Shown: in pieces, positions 39,943 to 47,856 of the stretch
How positions within the stretch are numbered: position 1 is the stretch's first letter
Layout of the letters: each line of letters opens with the position of its first letter
NCBI RefSeq assembly: GCF_001182745.1
Contig: NZ_LN868939.1
Location: 992,001-1,056,000, forward strand
Length of the DNA: 64,000 bases
From: Nocardia farcinica
GTDB lineage: Bacteria > Actinomycetota > Actinomycetes > Mycobacteriales > Mycobacteriaceae
Direction of reading: 5' to 3'
Translations under genes and position numbers: made by a program
The notes under the pieces: model-generated
What the model was told of the DNA's origin: nothing
Database searches by the model: none
What the model saw: only the letters and a program-made list of their open reading frames with translations

Positions 39943-40467
39943 ATGCGGCGTGTACTGGTGGTCGTTGCCGCGGCAGCGGTCGTGCCGGTTCTGGGGGCGT
40001 GCGGGGGGACGACCAGCGGGACGGCGACCACGTCGACCAGCGCGGCGGAGGTTGCGCTGTGGAACCCGTGCACGGAGATTCCGGATGATCTGTTGCGGCA
40101 GGCTGGGGTAGACCCAGCTGTAGTCGAGAGCGGTGTCGCCGGAGTTCACCAGTCCGGTTGGGAAATCTGCACTTGGCGCGGGCCTACGTACTCGATGGCG
40201 GTGTACTCTTCGACCCGGTCCGTGCAGGAGATCCGCGAGAAGCCAGGGAACACCGACTTTCGAGATGTCCAGATCGGCGGGCGGCAAGGGGTGGAATACC
40301 GCGTGGCTGGCGCGTCGCGGGATCTCGACTGTGACATTGTTTTCCCGGCATCGCAGGGCATGGTTTCGATACGGATCGGAAACAGCGCCCTTGTCGACAA
40401 TCCCCAGGATCCGTGCCGCCTCGTGAACAAGGCCGCAGAGATCCTGGTTCCGGTTCTGCCTGCGTGA
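39943..40467 (+). CDS. DUF3558 lipoprotein, cassette A
   Basis: 174 residues. Lipoprotein signal MRRVLVVVAAAAVVPVLGAC with lipobox LGAC and lipidated Cys20, a Thr/Ser linker, then a DUF3558 domain (WNPCTEIPDD, SGWEICTW, IREKPGN, DPC). Anchored outside the membrane; no DUF3558 protein has a proven function that I know of. The first 50 residues are almost invariant among the five copies, and the rest varies (here TWRGPTYSMAVYSS, ASRDLDCDIVFPAS). GGAGGGGGAG precedes the ATG. The small partner gene starts 15 bases downstream. Confidence 0.9.
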   Translation: MRRVLVVVAAAAVVPVLGACGGTTSGTATTSTSAAEVALWNPCTEIPDDLLRQAGVDPAVVESGVAGVHQSGWEICTWRGPTYSMAVYSSTRSVQEIREKPGNTDFRDVQIGGRQGVEYRVAGASRDLDCDIVFPASQGMVSIRIGNSALVDNPQDPCRLVNKAAEILVPVLPA

Positions 40468-40482
40468 ACGATCGGGGGGATC

Positions 40483-40875
40483 ATGAGTGAGCACAGTCGC
40501 AACCAATGGGAAGGGTTCGCCGCGAGTGCTCGGGCCGGCGAGCTGTTTCTCGACAGCGAGCAAGTAGCGCGGGAGTGTCTGGCTGCCTGCGATGAATTCT
40601 TGCTCGCCTACGACGGCCTCCGGCAGGTCGCAGCCAACGCCCAACGTGTCTCCGGCTTCGGCGACTTCAAGATCGCCGACGAACTGGCGGACCTGTTCCA
40701 CAAACAGGCCACCGGCGAACCCGGCTCCATCGATCAGGTCATCCTCGACACGATCGCCGTCGTCAAGGACATGCGCGAGATCATGCAGCTCTCCATCGAC
40801 CGCCTGACCGAGCAGGACAGCTTGAACGCAGGCCAGGTCTCTTCGGCCGCAGTGGATTTAGGGTCTCTGTCGTGA
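40483..40875 (+). CDS. Small helical cassette protein A'
   Basis: 130 residues, cytosolic by sequence, family not recognised. The N-terminal 52 residues (WEGFAASARAGELFLDSE...) vary among copies; residues 53-130 (RVSGFGDFKIADELADLFHK ... VVKDMREIMQLSIDRLTEQD) are nearly identical in all five. Predicted all-helical, with a length and layout reminiscent of small ESX partner proteins, though no WXG is present. GGGGGG six bases before the ATG. The gene's 3' part lies in the long direct repeat shared with cassette C'. Confidence 0.82.
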   Translation: MSEHSRNQWEGFAASARAGELFLDSEQVARECLAACDEFLLAYDGLRQVAANAQRVSGFGDFKIADELADLFHKQATGEPGSIDQVILDTIAVVKDMREIMQLSIDRLTEQDSLNAGQVSSAAVDLGSLS

Positions 40876-40910
40876 ACGACCCTTTCATGTGAGGGTGGTG
40901 GTAGTACCGG

Positions 40911-41177
40911 GTGCGGTTGGCCTCCTCCGCAGTGCTGATCCCGCTGGCTTCGGTGGGAGCCGGGGGCTGCGGGGAGTTCGATCCACTGCCTGACGGTCTT
41001 CTGCACGAGCCGGACGGTGGAGGAGATCCGCAGCAAGTCGGGTAACACCGACTTCTCCGAAGTCACGATCGGCGGCCGAACCGGAACGCCTACAGCGCAG
41101 TTCAGGACATGCCGGCAGATCCGTGCGAGACAGCCGCCCGGTCAGCCGTTGTACGCGTACGGTTGTTTCCGGCCTGA
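40911..41177 (+). pseudogene. Decayed DUF3558 lipoprotein remnant P1
   Basis: GTG start and intact lipoprotein signal (VRLASSAVLIPLASVGAGGC). After GEFD the central 170 bases are missing, and the text resumes out of frame with the DUF3558 C-terminal part (SRTVEEIRSKSGNTDFSEV, IGGRTGT). A second internal deletion follows before a broken tail. The rest of 40876-41355 holds the cassette B promoter only. Confidence 0.75.
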
Positions 41178-41283
41178 CGGCGCCGATGAGATGATGTGAC
41201 ACGAAGAGGCGTGGTGTGGCAGCGGGAGCAGGTGGGTTGGCGGGCCTGGGCACGGAGGGTGCGCCACTGTTGTGGGCTGTCGA

Positions 41284-41313
41284 GCGGGTTGGTTAGGCGC
41301 GGGTTGGTTAGGC
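41284..41313 (+). repeat. 15-bp tandem duplication in the cassette B promoter
   Basis: Two exact units of gcgggttggttaggc. The copy nearest the -35 (TTGTGG, 41270) ends TAGGCG instead of TAGGCT, and the intact TAGGCT is pushed to 33 bases from that -35. Found also in cassette D (44185-44214), not in A, C or E. Confidence 0.8.
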
Positions 41314-41355
41314 TCGGACGAGATCTGATCGGCCCGGATCATGGAGGGGGAGCGG

Positions 41356-41880
41356 ATGCGGCGTGTTCTGGTGGTCGTTGCCGCGGCAGCGGTCGTGCCG
41401 GTTCTGGGGGCGTGTGGGGGGACGACCAGCGGGACGGCGACCACGTCGACCAGCGCGGTGGAGGTTGCGCTGTGGAACCCGTGCACGGAGATTCCGGATG
41501 ATCTGTTGAGCGACGCAGGGGTCGATCCGGCGAAGAAGGAGAGCGGTATCGCGGGAGTTCACCAGTCCGGGTGGGAGATCTGCACCTGGGAGGGGAGACA
41601 GTACTTCTTGGCGGTCTATTCTTCACGTCGGACGGTACAGGAGATACGCGAGAAGCCGGGCAACGTAGCCTTCCGCGATGTCTCGATCGGTGGGCGACAA
41701 GGTGTGGAGTACCGGGTCGAGGGAGCATCCATGAACTTGAACTGCGACATCGTTTTTGCTGCCGACCAGGGCATGGTGTCGCTTCGAGTCGGGAATCGAG
41801 CAAGTGCCGACAATCACGAAGATCCCTGCATGTTGGCGAACGATATCGCCGAGATGTTGGTGCCGGTGTTTCCGGCATGA
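41356..41880 (+). CDS. DUF3558 lipoprotein, cassette B
   Basis: 174 residues with the invariant signal (lipobox LGAC) and a variable domain of the B/E type: DPAKKESGIAGVHQSGWEIC, CTWEGRQYFLAVYSSRR, ASMNLNCDIVF, NHEDPCML. It is most like cassette E's lipoprotein. A C-to-T change relative to A, C and E creates an extra in-frame ATG at 41341, before the Shine-Dalgarno, which I reject as start. Partner gene 18 bases downstream. Confidence 0.9.
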   Translation: MRRVLVVVAAAAVVPVLGACGGTTSGTATTSTSAVEVALWNPCTEIPDDLLSDAGVDPAKKESGIAGVHQSGWEICTWEGRQYFLAVYSSRRTVQEIREKPGNVAFRDVSIGGRQGVEYRVEGASMNLNCDIVFAADQGMVSLRVGNRASADNHEDPCMLANDIAEMLVPVFPA

Positions 41881-41898
41881 GGACTTCGGGGGGACGTT

Positions 41899-42291
41899 AT
41901 GGGTGATGCGGACCGGACACAGTGGCGGCAGTTCGCCGAAAGCGCGCGGGCGGGCGAGCTGTATCTCGATAATGCCGAGGCAGCGGGCGAATGCCTGACC
42001 GCGTGCGATGAGTTCCTAGCGGCGTACGACTCGTTACAGCATGCGGCGAGGATCGCCCAACGTGTCTCCGGCTTCGGCGGCTTCAAGATCGCCGACGAAC
42101 TGGCGGACCTGTTCCACAAACAGGCCACCGGCGAACCCGACTCTATCGATCAGGTCATCCTCGACACGATCGCGGTCGTCAAGGATATGCGCGAGATCAT
42201 GCAGCTCTCCATCGACCGCCTGACCGAGCAGGACAGCTTGAACGCAGGCCAGGTCTCTTCGGCCGCAGTGGATTTAGGGTCTCTGTCGTGA
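41899..42291 (+). CDS. Small helical cassette protein B'
   Basis: 130 residues. N-terminal part MGDADRTQWRQFAESARAGE...LTACDEFLAAYDSLQH is almost the same as in E', while the two lipoproteins upstream are also the closest pair, so the two variable halves travel together. Constant C-terminal part as in A', with one Gly for Asp change (GFGGFKIADEL). GGGGGG upstream of the ATG. Confidence 0.82.
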   Translation: MGDADRTQWRQFAESARAGELYLDNAEAAGECLTACDEFLAAYDSLQHAARIAQRVSGFGGFKIADELADLFHKQATGEPDSIDQVILDTIAVVKDMREIMQLSIDRLTEQDSLNAGQVSSAAVDLGSLS

Positions 42292-42326
42292 ACGACCCTT
42301 TCATGTGAGGGTGGTGGTAGTACCGG

Positions 42327-42678
42327 GTGCGGTTGGCCTCCTCCGCAGTGCTGATCCCGCTGGCTTCGGTGGGAGCCGGGGGCTGCGGGGAGTTCGATCC
42401 ACTGCCTGACGGTCTTCTGCACGAGCCGGACGGTGGAGGAGATCCGCAGCAAGTCGGGTAACACCGACTTCTCCGAAGTCACGATCGGCGGCCGAACCGG
42501 AACGCAGTACCGTGTGTGGAGGGTGCGTCGCGTCACCTGACCTGACATCGCGTTTCCGGCGAGCCAAGGCTCGGTGTCTGTGATGATCAGCAACAGCCCA
42601 CTTCAGGACATGCCGGCAGATCCGTGCGAGACAGCCGCCCGGTCAGCCGTTGTACGCGTACCGTTGTTTCCGGCCTGA
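42327..42678 (+). pseudogene. Decayed DUF3558 lipoprotein remnant P2
   Basis: Same signal (VRLASSAVLIPLASVGAGGC) and same central deletion as P1, but it keeps the complete C-terminal domain: RTVEEIRSKSGN, TQYRV, then after a frame slip LTCDIAFPASQGSVSVMISN, DPCETAARSA and the ending VPLFPA-stop. The sequence is of the C-cassette type. The surrounding 42292-42838 holds this remnant and the cassette C promoter. Confidence 0.75.
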
Positions 42679-42838
42679 CGGCGCCGATGAGATGATGTGA
42701 CACGAAGAGGCGTGGTGTGGCAGCGGGAGCAGCTGGGCTGAGGCCTGCGCACGGAGGGTGCGCCACTGTTGTGGGCTGTCGAGCGGGTTGGTTAGGCTCG
42801 AAGAGACCTGATCAGTCCGGATCACGGAGGGGGAGCGG

Positions 42839-43363
42839 ATGCGGCGTGTACTGGTGATCGTTGCCGCGGCAGCGGTCGTGCCGGTTCTGGGGGCGTGCGG
42901 GGGGACGACCAGCGGGACGGCCACCACGTCGACCAGCAGCCCGCAAGCTGCCATCTGGAATCCCTGCACGCAGATCCCTGATGATCTGTTGCGGCAACTG
43001 GGTGTCGATCCGGCAACCGAGGAGATCGGCGTAGCGGGCCAGCATCAGTCCGGGTGGGAAATCTGCGGATGGAAGGGTGCAACGCACTACTTGACCGTCT
43101 TCTCCACTGGCAGAACGGTTCAGGAAATTCGCGAGAAGCCGGGCAACGTCGATTTCACCGAGGTATCGGTCGGTGGGCGAGCGGGAGTCCGGTATCGAGT
43201 CGAGGGGGCATCGAAGAAGCTCACCTGCGATATCGCTTTTGCTGCCGCCCAGGGGTCCATCTCGGTGATGATCAGCAACAACCCTGTCGCCGATAGTCCT
43301 GAGGATCCCTGTCAGATCGCGCAGCGTTCGGCAGCCCAACTGGTGCCGCTTTTTCCGCAGTAG
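42839..43363 (+). CDS. DUF3558 lipoprotein, cassette C
   Basis: 174 residues; invariant signal, then an early switch to its own variable text after TTSTSS (PQAAIWNPCTQIPDDLL, CGWKGATHYLTVFSTGR, SKKLTCDIAFAAAQGSISVM, SPEDPCQIAQ). It is the closest relative of the decayed remnants P1-P4. Partner gene 20 bases downstream. Confidence 0.9.
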   Translation: MRRVLVIVAAAAVVPVLGACGGTTSGTATTSTSSPQAAIWNPCTQIPDDLLRQLGVDPATEEIGVAGQHQSGWEICGWKGATHYLTVFSTGRTVQEIREKPGNVDFTEVSVGGRAGVRYRVEGASKKLTCDIAFAAAQGSISVMISNNPVADSPEDPCQIAQRSAAQLVPLFPQ

Positions 43364-43383
43364 ATCATCCGAGGGGGTAGCCG

Positions 43384-43776
43384 ATGAGTGAGCACACGAT
43401 ATCGCAATGGCAGCAGTTCAGAGACCAGGCTAGCGCCGGTGAACTGTCTCTCGATGATGCGGCCGCAGCACAAGCGTGTCGTGATGCCTGCGACGAGTTC
43501 GCTCAGGCATATGCAGATCTTCTGGTGGCCGCGCAACGCGCCCAACGTGTCTCCGGCTTCGGCGACTTCAAGATCGCCGACGAACTGGCGGACCTGTTCC
43601 ACAAACAGGCCACCGGCGAACCCGACTCCATCGATCAGGTCATCCTCGACACGATCGCCGTCGTCAAGGACATGCGCGAGATCATGCAGCTCTCCATCGA
43701 CCGCCTGACCGAGCAGGACAGCTTGAACGCAGGCCAGGTCTCTTCGGCCGCAGTGGATTTAGGGTCTCTGTCGTGA
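43384..43776 (+). CDS. Small helical cassette protein C'
   Basis: 130 residues. Distinct N-terminal part (ISQWQQFRDQASAGELSLDD, CRDACDEFAQAYADLL) joined at residue 52 to the constant C-terminal part. From there on the DNA is the second copy of the 860-bp repeat. GAGGGGG upstream of the ATG. Confidence 0.82.
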   Translation: MSEHTISQWQQFRDQASAGELSLDDAAAAQACRDACDEFAQAYADLLVAAQRAQRVSGFGDFKIADELADLFHKQATGEPDSIDQVILDTIAVVKDMREIMQLSIDRLTEQDSLNAGQVSSAAVDLGSLS

Positions 43777-44399
43777 ACGACCCTTTCATGTGAGGGTGGT
43801 GGTAGTACCGGGTGCGGTTGGCCTCCTCCGCAGTGCTGATCCCGCTGGCTTCGGTGGGAGCCGGGGGCTGCGGGGAGTTCGATCCACTGCCTGACGGTCT
43901 TCTGCACGAGCCGGACGGTGGAGGAGATCCGCAGCAAGTCGGGTAACACCGACTTCTCCGAAGTCACGATCGGCGGCCGAACCGGAACGCCTACAGCGCA
44001 GTTCAGGACATGCCGGCAGATCCGTGCGAGACAGCCGCCCGGTCAGCCGTTGTACGCGTACGGTTGTTTCCGGCCTGACGGCGCCGATGAGATGATGTGA
44101 CACGAAGAGGCGTGGTGTGGCAGCGGGAGCAGGTGGGTTGGCGGGCCTGGGCACGGAGGGTGCGCCACTGTTGTGGGCTGTCGAGCGGGTTGGTTAGGCG
44201 CGGGTTGGTTAGGCTCGGACGAGATCTGATCGGCCCGGATCATGGAGGGGGAGCGGATGCGGCGTGTTCTGGTGGTCGTTGCCGCGGCAGCGGTCGTGCC
44301 GGTTCTGGGGGCGTGTGGGGGGACGACCAGCGGGACGGCGACCACGTCGACCAGCGCGGTGGAGGTTGCGCTGTGGAACCCGTGCACGGAGATTCCGGA
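43540..44399 (+). repeat. 860-bp direct repeat, copy 2
   Basis: Gap-free counterpart of 40639-41498. It runs from the constant part of C' through remnant P3 and the duplicated promoter into the first 140 bases of lipoprotein gene D, and stops exactly where the variable text of gene D begins (GGAGGATTTG against GGATGATCTG). Confidence 0.85.
43812..44078 (+). pseudogene. Decayed DUF3558 lipoprotein remnant P3
   Basis: Within the long repeat; same two deletions as P1. Only the signal peptide and a fragment of the C-terminal domain remain, in different frames. The rest of 43777-44256 is the cassette D promoter with its 15-bp duplication. Confidence 0.75.
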
Positions 44400-44781
44400 G
44401 GATTTGTTACGGCAGCTCGACGTCGATCCCGCGACAGAGGAGAGCGGGATCGCTGGTGTCGAACAGTCCGGCTGGGAGATCTGCAAGTGGGCCGGGCGTG
44501 AGTACTTTCTCACTGTCTACTCCACCCGCCACACGGTTCGAGAGATCGAGCAGAAGCCCGGGAATGTCGAGTTCGCACCGGTGACTGTCGGGTCGCGAAC
44601 GGGGCAGTCGTACCGCGTGGAGGGTGCGGGCAAAACCTACAACTGCGACATTGTCTTCTCCGCTCGACAAGGCGCTGTCTCCCTTCGCATCGGCAACCGC
44701 GCGAGCGGCGACAACTCCACAGATCCATGCACGACCGCGAGGGCTGCCGCTGACGTGCTTGTGCCCGTGTTTCCGGGATAA
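44257..44781 (+). CDS. DUF3558 lipoprotein, cassette D
   Basis: 174 residues; invariant signal and linker, then its own variable domain (EDLLRQLDVDPATEESGIAG, CKWAGREYFLTVYSTRHTVR, GAGKTYNCDIVFSARQG, STDPCTTARA). ATG 44242 upstream is the same created codon as in cassette B and is rejected because the Shine-Dalgarno lies after it. Partner gene 23 bases downstream. Confidence 0.9.
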   Translation: MRRVLVVVAAAAVVPVLGACGGTTSGTATTSTSAVEVALWNPCTEIPEDLLRQLDVDPATEESGIAGVEQSGWEICKWAGREYFLTVYSTRHTVREIEQKPGNVEFAPVTVGSRTGQSYRVEGAGKTYNCDIVFSARQGAVSLRIGNRASGDNSTDPCTTARAAADVLVPVFPG

Positions 44782-44804
44782 GGCCAGAAGGGAGGGGATC
44801 GAAC

Positions 44805-45194
44805 ATGACGGACCAAGCCACTTCCGCGTGGCGTAGTTTCGTGGAACAGGCGCGATCGGGTGAGCTCTATTTGGACCCGGACGTTGCGAAAGAGTCCCTC
44901 GTCGCGTGCGACGAGCTGCTTTTGGCTTACGACGGGCTCGTGGAGTACGCGTATGACGCTCAACGCGTAGGTGGATTCGGAGCATTCGGTATCGCCGACG
45001 AACTGGCGGATCTGTTCCACAAACAGGCCACCGGCGAACCCGGCTCCATCGATCAGGTCATCCTCGACACGATCGCGGTCGTCAAGGATATGCGCGAGGT
45101 CATGCAGCTCTCCATCGACCGCCTGACCGAGCAGGACAGCTTGAACGCAGGCCAGGTCTCTTCGGCCGCAGTGGATTTGGGGTCTACGTCGTGA
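44805..45194 (+). CDS. Small helical cassette protein D'
   Basis: 129 residues. The most divergent N-terminal part (TSAWRSFVEQARSGELYLDP, DELLLAYDGLVEYAYDAQRV). The switch to the constant text is later than in the other copies (after GGFGAFG, at IADELADLF). Ends SAAVDLGSTS. GGGAGGGG upstream of the ATG. Confidence 0.82.
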   Translation: MTDQATSAWRSFVEQARSGELYLDPDVAKESLVACDELLLAYDGLVEYAYDAQRVGGFGAFGIADELADLFHKQATGEPGSIDQVILDTIAVVKDMREVMQLSIDRLTEQDSLNAGQVSSAAVDLGSTS

Positions 45195-45229
45195 ACGACC
45201 CTTTCACGCGAGGGTGGTGGTAGTACCGG

Positions 45230-45508
45230 GTGCGGTTGGCCTCCTCCGCATTGCTGATCCCGCTGGCTGCGGTAGGAGCCGGGGGGCTGCGGGGAGTTCG
45301 ATAGCGGTGGTGGCACGCTCGCTGGTCCGGCGGTGGCGATGAGACTTGGGGATCCATGCAGCGAGATTTCCGAATGACGTTCTCGAACGCTTGAACGTCG
45401 ACCCGGCCAGTGCAGAGAACGGCGTCGCGGGTCAACGGCAGTCGGGCTGGGAGATCTGTGGTTGGACAGTACCGACCCACTACCTGACCGTCTTCTCCAC
45501 GAGCCGGT
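45230..45508 (+). pseudogene. Decayed DUF3558 lipoprotein remnant P4
   Basis: Complement of P1-P3. It keeps the central part (SNDVLERLNVDPASAENGVA, SGWEICGWTVPTHYLTVFST) that the others lost and lacks the C-terminal domain. One extra G in the GGGGGG run after GAG breaks the lipobox frame. It ends where the conserved TTGTGG promoter box begins. Confidence 0.75.
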
Positions 45509-45578
45509 TGTGGGCTGTCGAGGGGGTTGGTTAGGCTCGGACGAGACCTGATCGGCCCGGATCACGGAGGGGGAGCGG

Positions 45579-46103
45579 ATGCGGCGAGTTCTGGTGATCG
45601 TTGCCGCGGCAGCGGTCGTGCCGGTTCTGGGGGCGTGTGGGGGGACGACCAGCGGGACGGCGACCACGTCGACCAGCGCGGTGGAGGTTGCGCTGTGGAA
45701 CCCGTGCACGGAGATTCCGGATGATCTGTTGCGACGGGTGGGGGTCGACCCGGCCAAGGAGGAAAGTGGCATCGCCGGAGTTCATCAGTCCGGGTGGGAG
45801 ATCTGTACCTGGGAGGGCAGGCAGTATTTCTTGACGGTCTACTCATCGCGTAGAACGGTGCAGGAGATTCGTGAGAAGCCGGGCAACGTCGGCTTCCGCG
45901 ATGTGTCGATCGGCGGGCGGCCAGGTCTGGAGTACCGGGTCGAGGGTGCATCGATGAACCTCGAGTGTGACATCATTTTCGACGCTGAACAGGGGATGGT
46001 GTCGCTTCAGGTCGGGAATCGAGCAAGTGCCGACAACCACGAGGATCCGTGCATGTTGGTGAACAACATCGCCGAGACGATGGTGCCGGCGTTTCCGGCA
46101 TGA
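45579..46103 (+). CDS. DUF3558 lipoprotein, cassette E (operon-proximal)
   Basis: 174 residues; B-type variable domain (DPAKEESGIAGVHQSGWEIC, CTWEGRQYFLTVYSSRR, ASMNLECDIIFDAEQG, NHEDPCML). This copy leads directly into the ESX-substrate and espG genes, so it probably represents the original arrangement from which A-D were multiplied. Its promoter has the intact TTGTGG-18-TAGGCT spacing. Partner gene 17 bases downstream. Confidence 0.9.
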   Translation: MRRVLVIVAAAAVVPVLGACGGTTSGTATTSTSAVEVALWNPCTEIPDDLLRRVGVDPAKEESGIAGVHQSGWEICTWEGRQYFLTVYSSRRTVQEIREKPGNVGFRDVSIGGRPGLEYRVEGASMNLECDIIFDAEQGMVSLQVGNRASADNHEDPCMLVNNIAETMVPAFPA

Positions 46104-46120
46104 CGACTCTGGGGGACGTT

Positions 46121-46513
46121 ATGGGTGACGCAGATCTGTCGCAGTGGCGGCAGTTCGCCGAAAGCGCGCGGGCGGGCGAGCTGTATCTCGACAATGCCGA
46201 GGCAGCGGGCGAATGCCTGACCGCGTGCGATGAATTCCTAGCCGCGTACGACTCGTTACAGCATGCGGCGAGGATCGCCCAACGTGTCTCCGGCTTCGGC
46301 GACTTCAAGATCGCCGACGAACTGGCGGACCTGTTCCACAAACAAGCCGCCGGCGAACCCGGCTCCATCGATCAGGTCATCCTCGACACGATCGCGGTCG
46401 TCAAGGACATGCGCGAGATCATGCAGCTCTCCATCGACCGCCTGACCGAGCAGGACGCGGTGAATTCGAACCAGATCACCTCCACGGCGGCGGATCTGGG
46501 GGCGCCGCGATGA
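46121..46513 (+). CDS. Small helical cassette protein E' (operon-proximal)
   Basis: 130 residues. N-terminal part nearly identical to B' (DLSQWRQFAESARAGELYLD). Shares the constant central part but ends differently from A'-D' (AVNSNQITSTAADLGAPR against SLNAGQVSSAAVDLGSLS), as expected if only this copy retains the native junction. Its stop overlaps the next start (ATGA), so the small protein and the WXG/PPE-like protein are made in coupled fashion, typical of partner proteins. Confidence 0.85.
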   Translation: MGDADLSQWRQFAESARAGELYLDNAEAAGECLTACDEFLAAYDSLQHAARIAQRVSGFGDFKIADELADLFHKQAAGEPGSIDQVILDTIAVVKDMREIMQLSIDRLTEQDAVNSNQITSTAADLGAPR

Positions 46514-47856
46514 GCTTGCCCGGCATGAGTTTCTTCGAGAACTACACCTTCGGTGCGGCCACGCTCCGCAATCTCACGAATTGGATTGCCGGTGAGGAAC
46601 TCGAGCCGGGTACCCGGCCGGGTGATGTGCAGGGCCGCTACAACAATCAGCGGGAGGCGGTGCGGAACGAGGCCGGGCAGATCGGTTTCGTCGGGGATTT
46701 CCGGTCCGGTATCCGCAGCCAGGAGTTCTTCGAGGAGCCGCTCGAGGTGTTGCGCGCCAAGGTCGACAAGATCGATCTCACCGCGGTGGATGACCTGCGC
46801 GCGGCGTGGGACGAGATCGGCAAGCGGGCCGAAACCGCGCAGGCGCAGTTCAGTACACGGATGCTGCGCGCGACCGACGAGAGTGTGTGGCGCGGCGAGT
46901 CCGCGCGTGCCGTGGCTCAGGGGGTGGCCCAGTTCCTGGAGTCGGCGACCAAGGCGTCTCAGGCCGCCCGGTTGATGGCGAAGAAGACCGAGGAACTGGC
47001 CACCGGGCTCGCTCCGACCAAGGAGCTGGTTCCGCAGGTGCCCGAACACAATACGAATTGGGAGAACACTCGCCGCTGGATCGCGGGGCGTGGCTGGCGT
47101 GACAACGAGGAGGCGTACGAGACGGCGCTGGCCGAGGCGCGCCGGGTGCTGCGGACCGTCTACGCCCCGGTGTTGCGCGAGACCGACAACGTGCCGGTGA
47201 TCCCCAAACCCTACAACCCGACCTCCGAGCCGGGCGGTTCCGATCCTGGCTCGGGTTCGACGAATCCGGGCACGCCGGGGTGGAACGGCACGTCGGCACC
47301 GTCGGGCAGCACCGGTCCCGCGTCGCAGCAGCCGGGCGATCCCGGGCCGGGCGAGGACCAGGCTGCCCCGGATCAGCAGGACACGGGCCGGCCGTCGAGC
47401 CAGACGCCCGGCGACCAGACGCAGCAGTCGACCGATCCGGCGGGCGCGGGCGACTCGACGAATCCCGCGGGCACGACACCGGCTTCGGCCACCCCGACCC
47501 TGCCGGGCAGCCCCGGCTCCCCGACGACACCCGGTTCTCCCGGCCTTGGTTCGCCGGGTTCCGGCTCGCCCGGTTCGGGCTACCCGGGTTCGCCGGGCGC
47601 GGTGCCGGGTGCGGGTTCGAGTGTGCCGGGCGCGCCCGCGGCCGCCCAGGCCGCGATGAGTTCGGCGGCCGGTCGTGCCGCCGCCAACGGGCGGGCGGGG
47701 ATGATGGGCATGCCCGGTGTGGCCGGCCGCGGTGCGCAGAGCGACGAGGAGCACACCAAGGGCGTCCCCGACTACCTGATCAACCAGGAGAACGGGGAGG
47801 AACTGATCGGCACCGCGACGCGGCCGAAGGCGGTCCCGCCGGTGATCGGGGAATGA
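46510..47856 (+). CDS. WXG100/PPE-like ESX (type VII) substrate
   Basis: 448 residues. N-terminal 230 residues are helical with a helix-WxG-helix arrangement (AAWDEIGKRAETAQAQF, then SVWRGESARAVAQGVAQF, W-R-G at 127-129). Residues 245-400 are Pro/Gly/Ser-rich and disordered (GSPGLGSPGSGSPGSGYPG). A compact conserved end follows (DYLINQENGEELIG, AVPPVIGE). No enzymatic or toxin domain is visible. Type VII substrates of this kind are secreted as heterodimers with a small helical partner and need EspG. Overlaps both neighbours by four bases. Confidence 0.78.
   Translation: MSLPGMSFFENYTFGAATLRNLTNWIAGEELEPGTRPGDVQGRYNNQREAVRNEAGQIGFVGDFRSGIRSQEFFEEPLEVLRAKVDKIDLTAVDDLRAAWDEIGKRAETAQAQFSTRMLRATDESVWRGESARAVAQGVAQFLESATKASQAARLMAKKTEELATGLAPTKELVPQVPEHNTNWENTRRWIAGRGWRDNEEAYETALAEARRVLRTVYAPVLRETDNVPVIPKPYNPTSEPGGSDPGSGSTNPGTPGWNGTSAPSGSTGPASQQPGDPGPGEDQAAPDQQDTGRPSSQTPGDQTQQSTDPAGAGDSTNPAGTTPASATPTLPGSPGSPTTPGSPGLGSPGSGSPGSGYPGSPGAVPGAGSSVPGAPAAAQAAMSSAAGRAAANGRAGMMGMPGVAGRGAQSDEEHTKGVPDYLINQENGEELIGTATRPKAVPPVIGE

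Larger units (their letters stand above)
40639..41498 (+). repeat. 860-bp direct repeat, copy 1
   Basis: Covers the 3' part of small gene A', the decayed lipoprotein remnant P1, the cassette B promoter and the first 140 bases of lipoprotein gene B. It is colinear without gaps with 43540-44399, at a constant offset of 2,901. By eye I find one base difference (Gly/Asp codon in the small protein). Such long identity implies recent duplication or gene conversion. Confidence 0.85.

Noticed and set aside
41017..41199. 60-codon frame in the cassette spacer (and its copy at 43918-44100)
   Set aside because: It is the out-of-frame piece of a decayed DUF3558 gene, with deletions on both sides.
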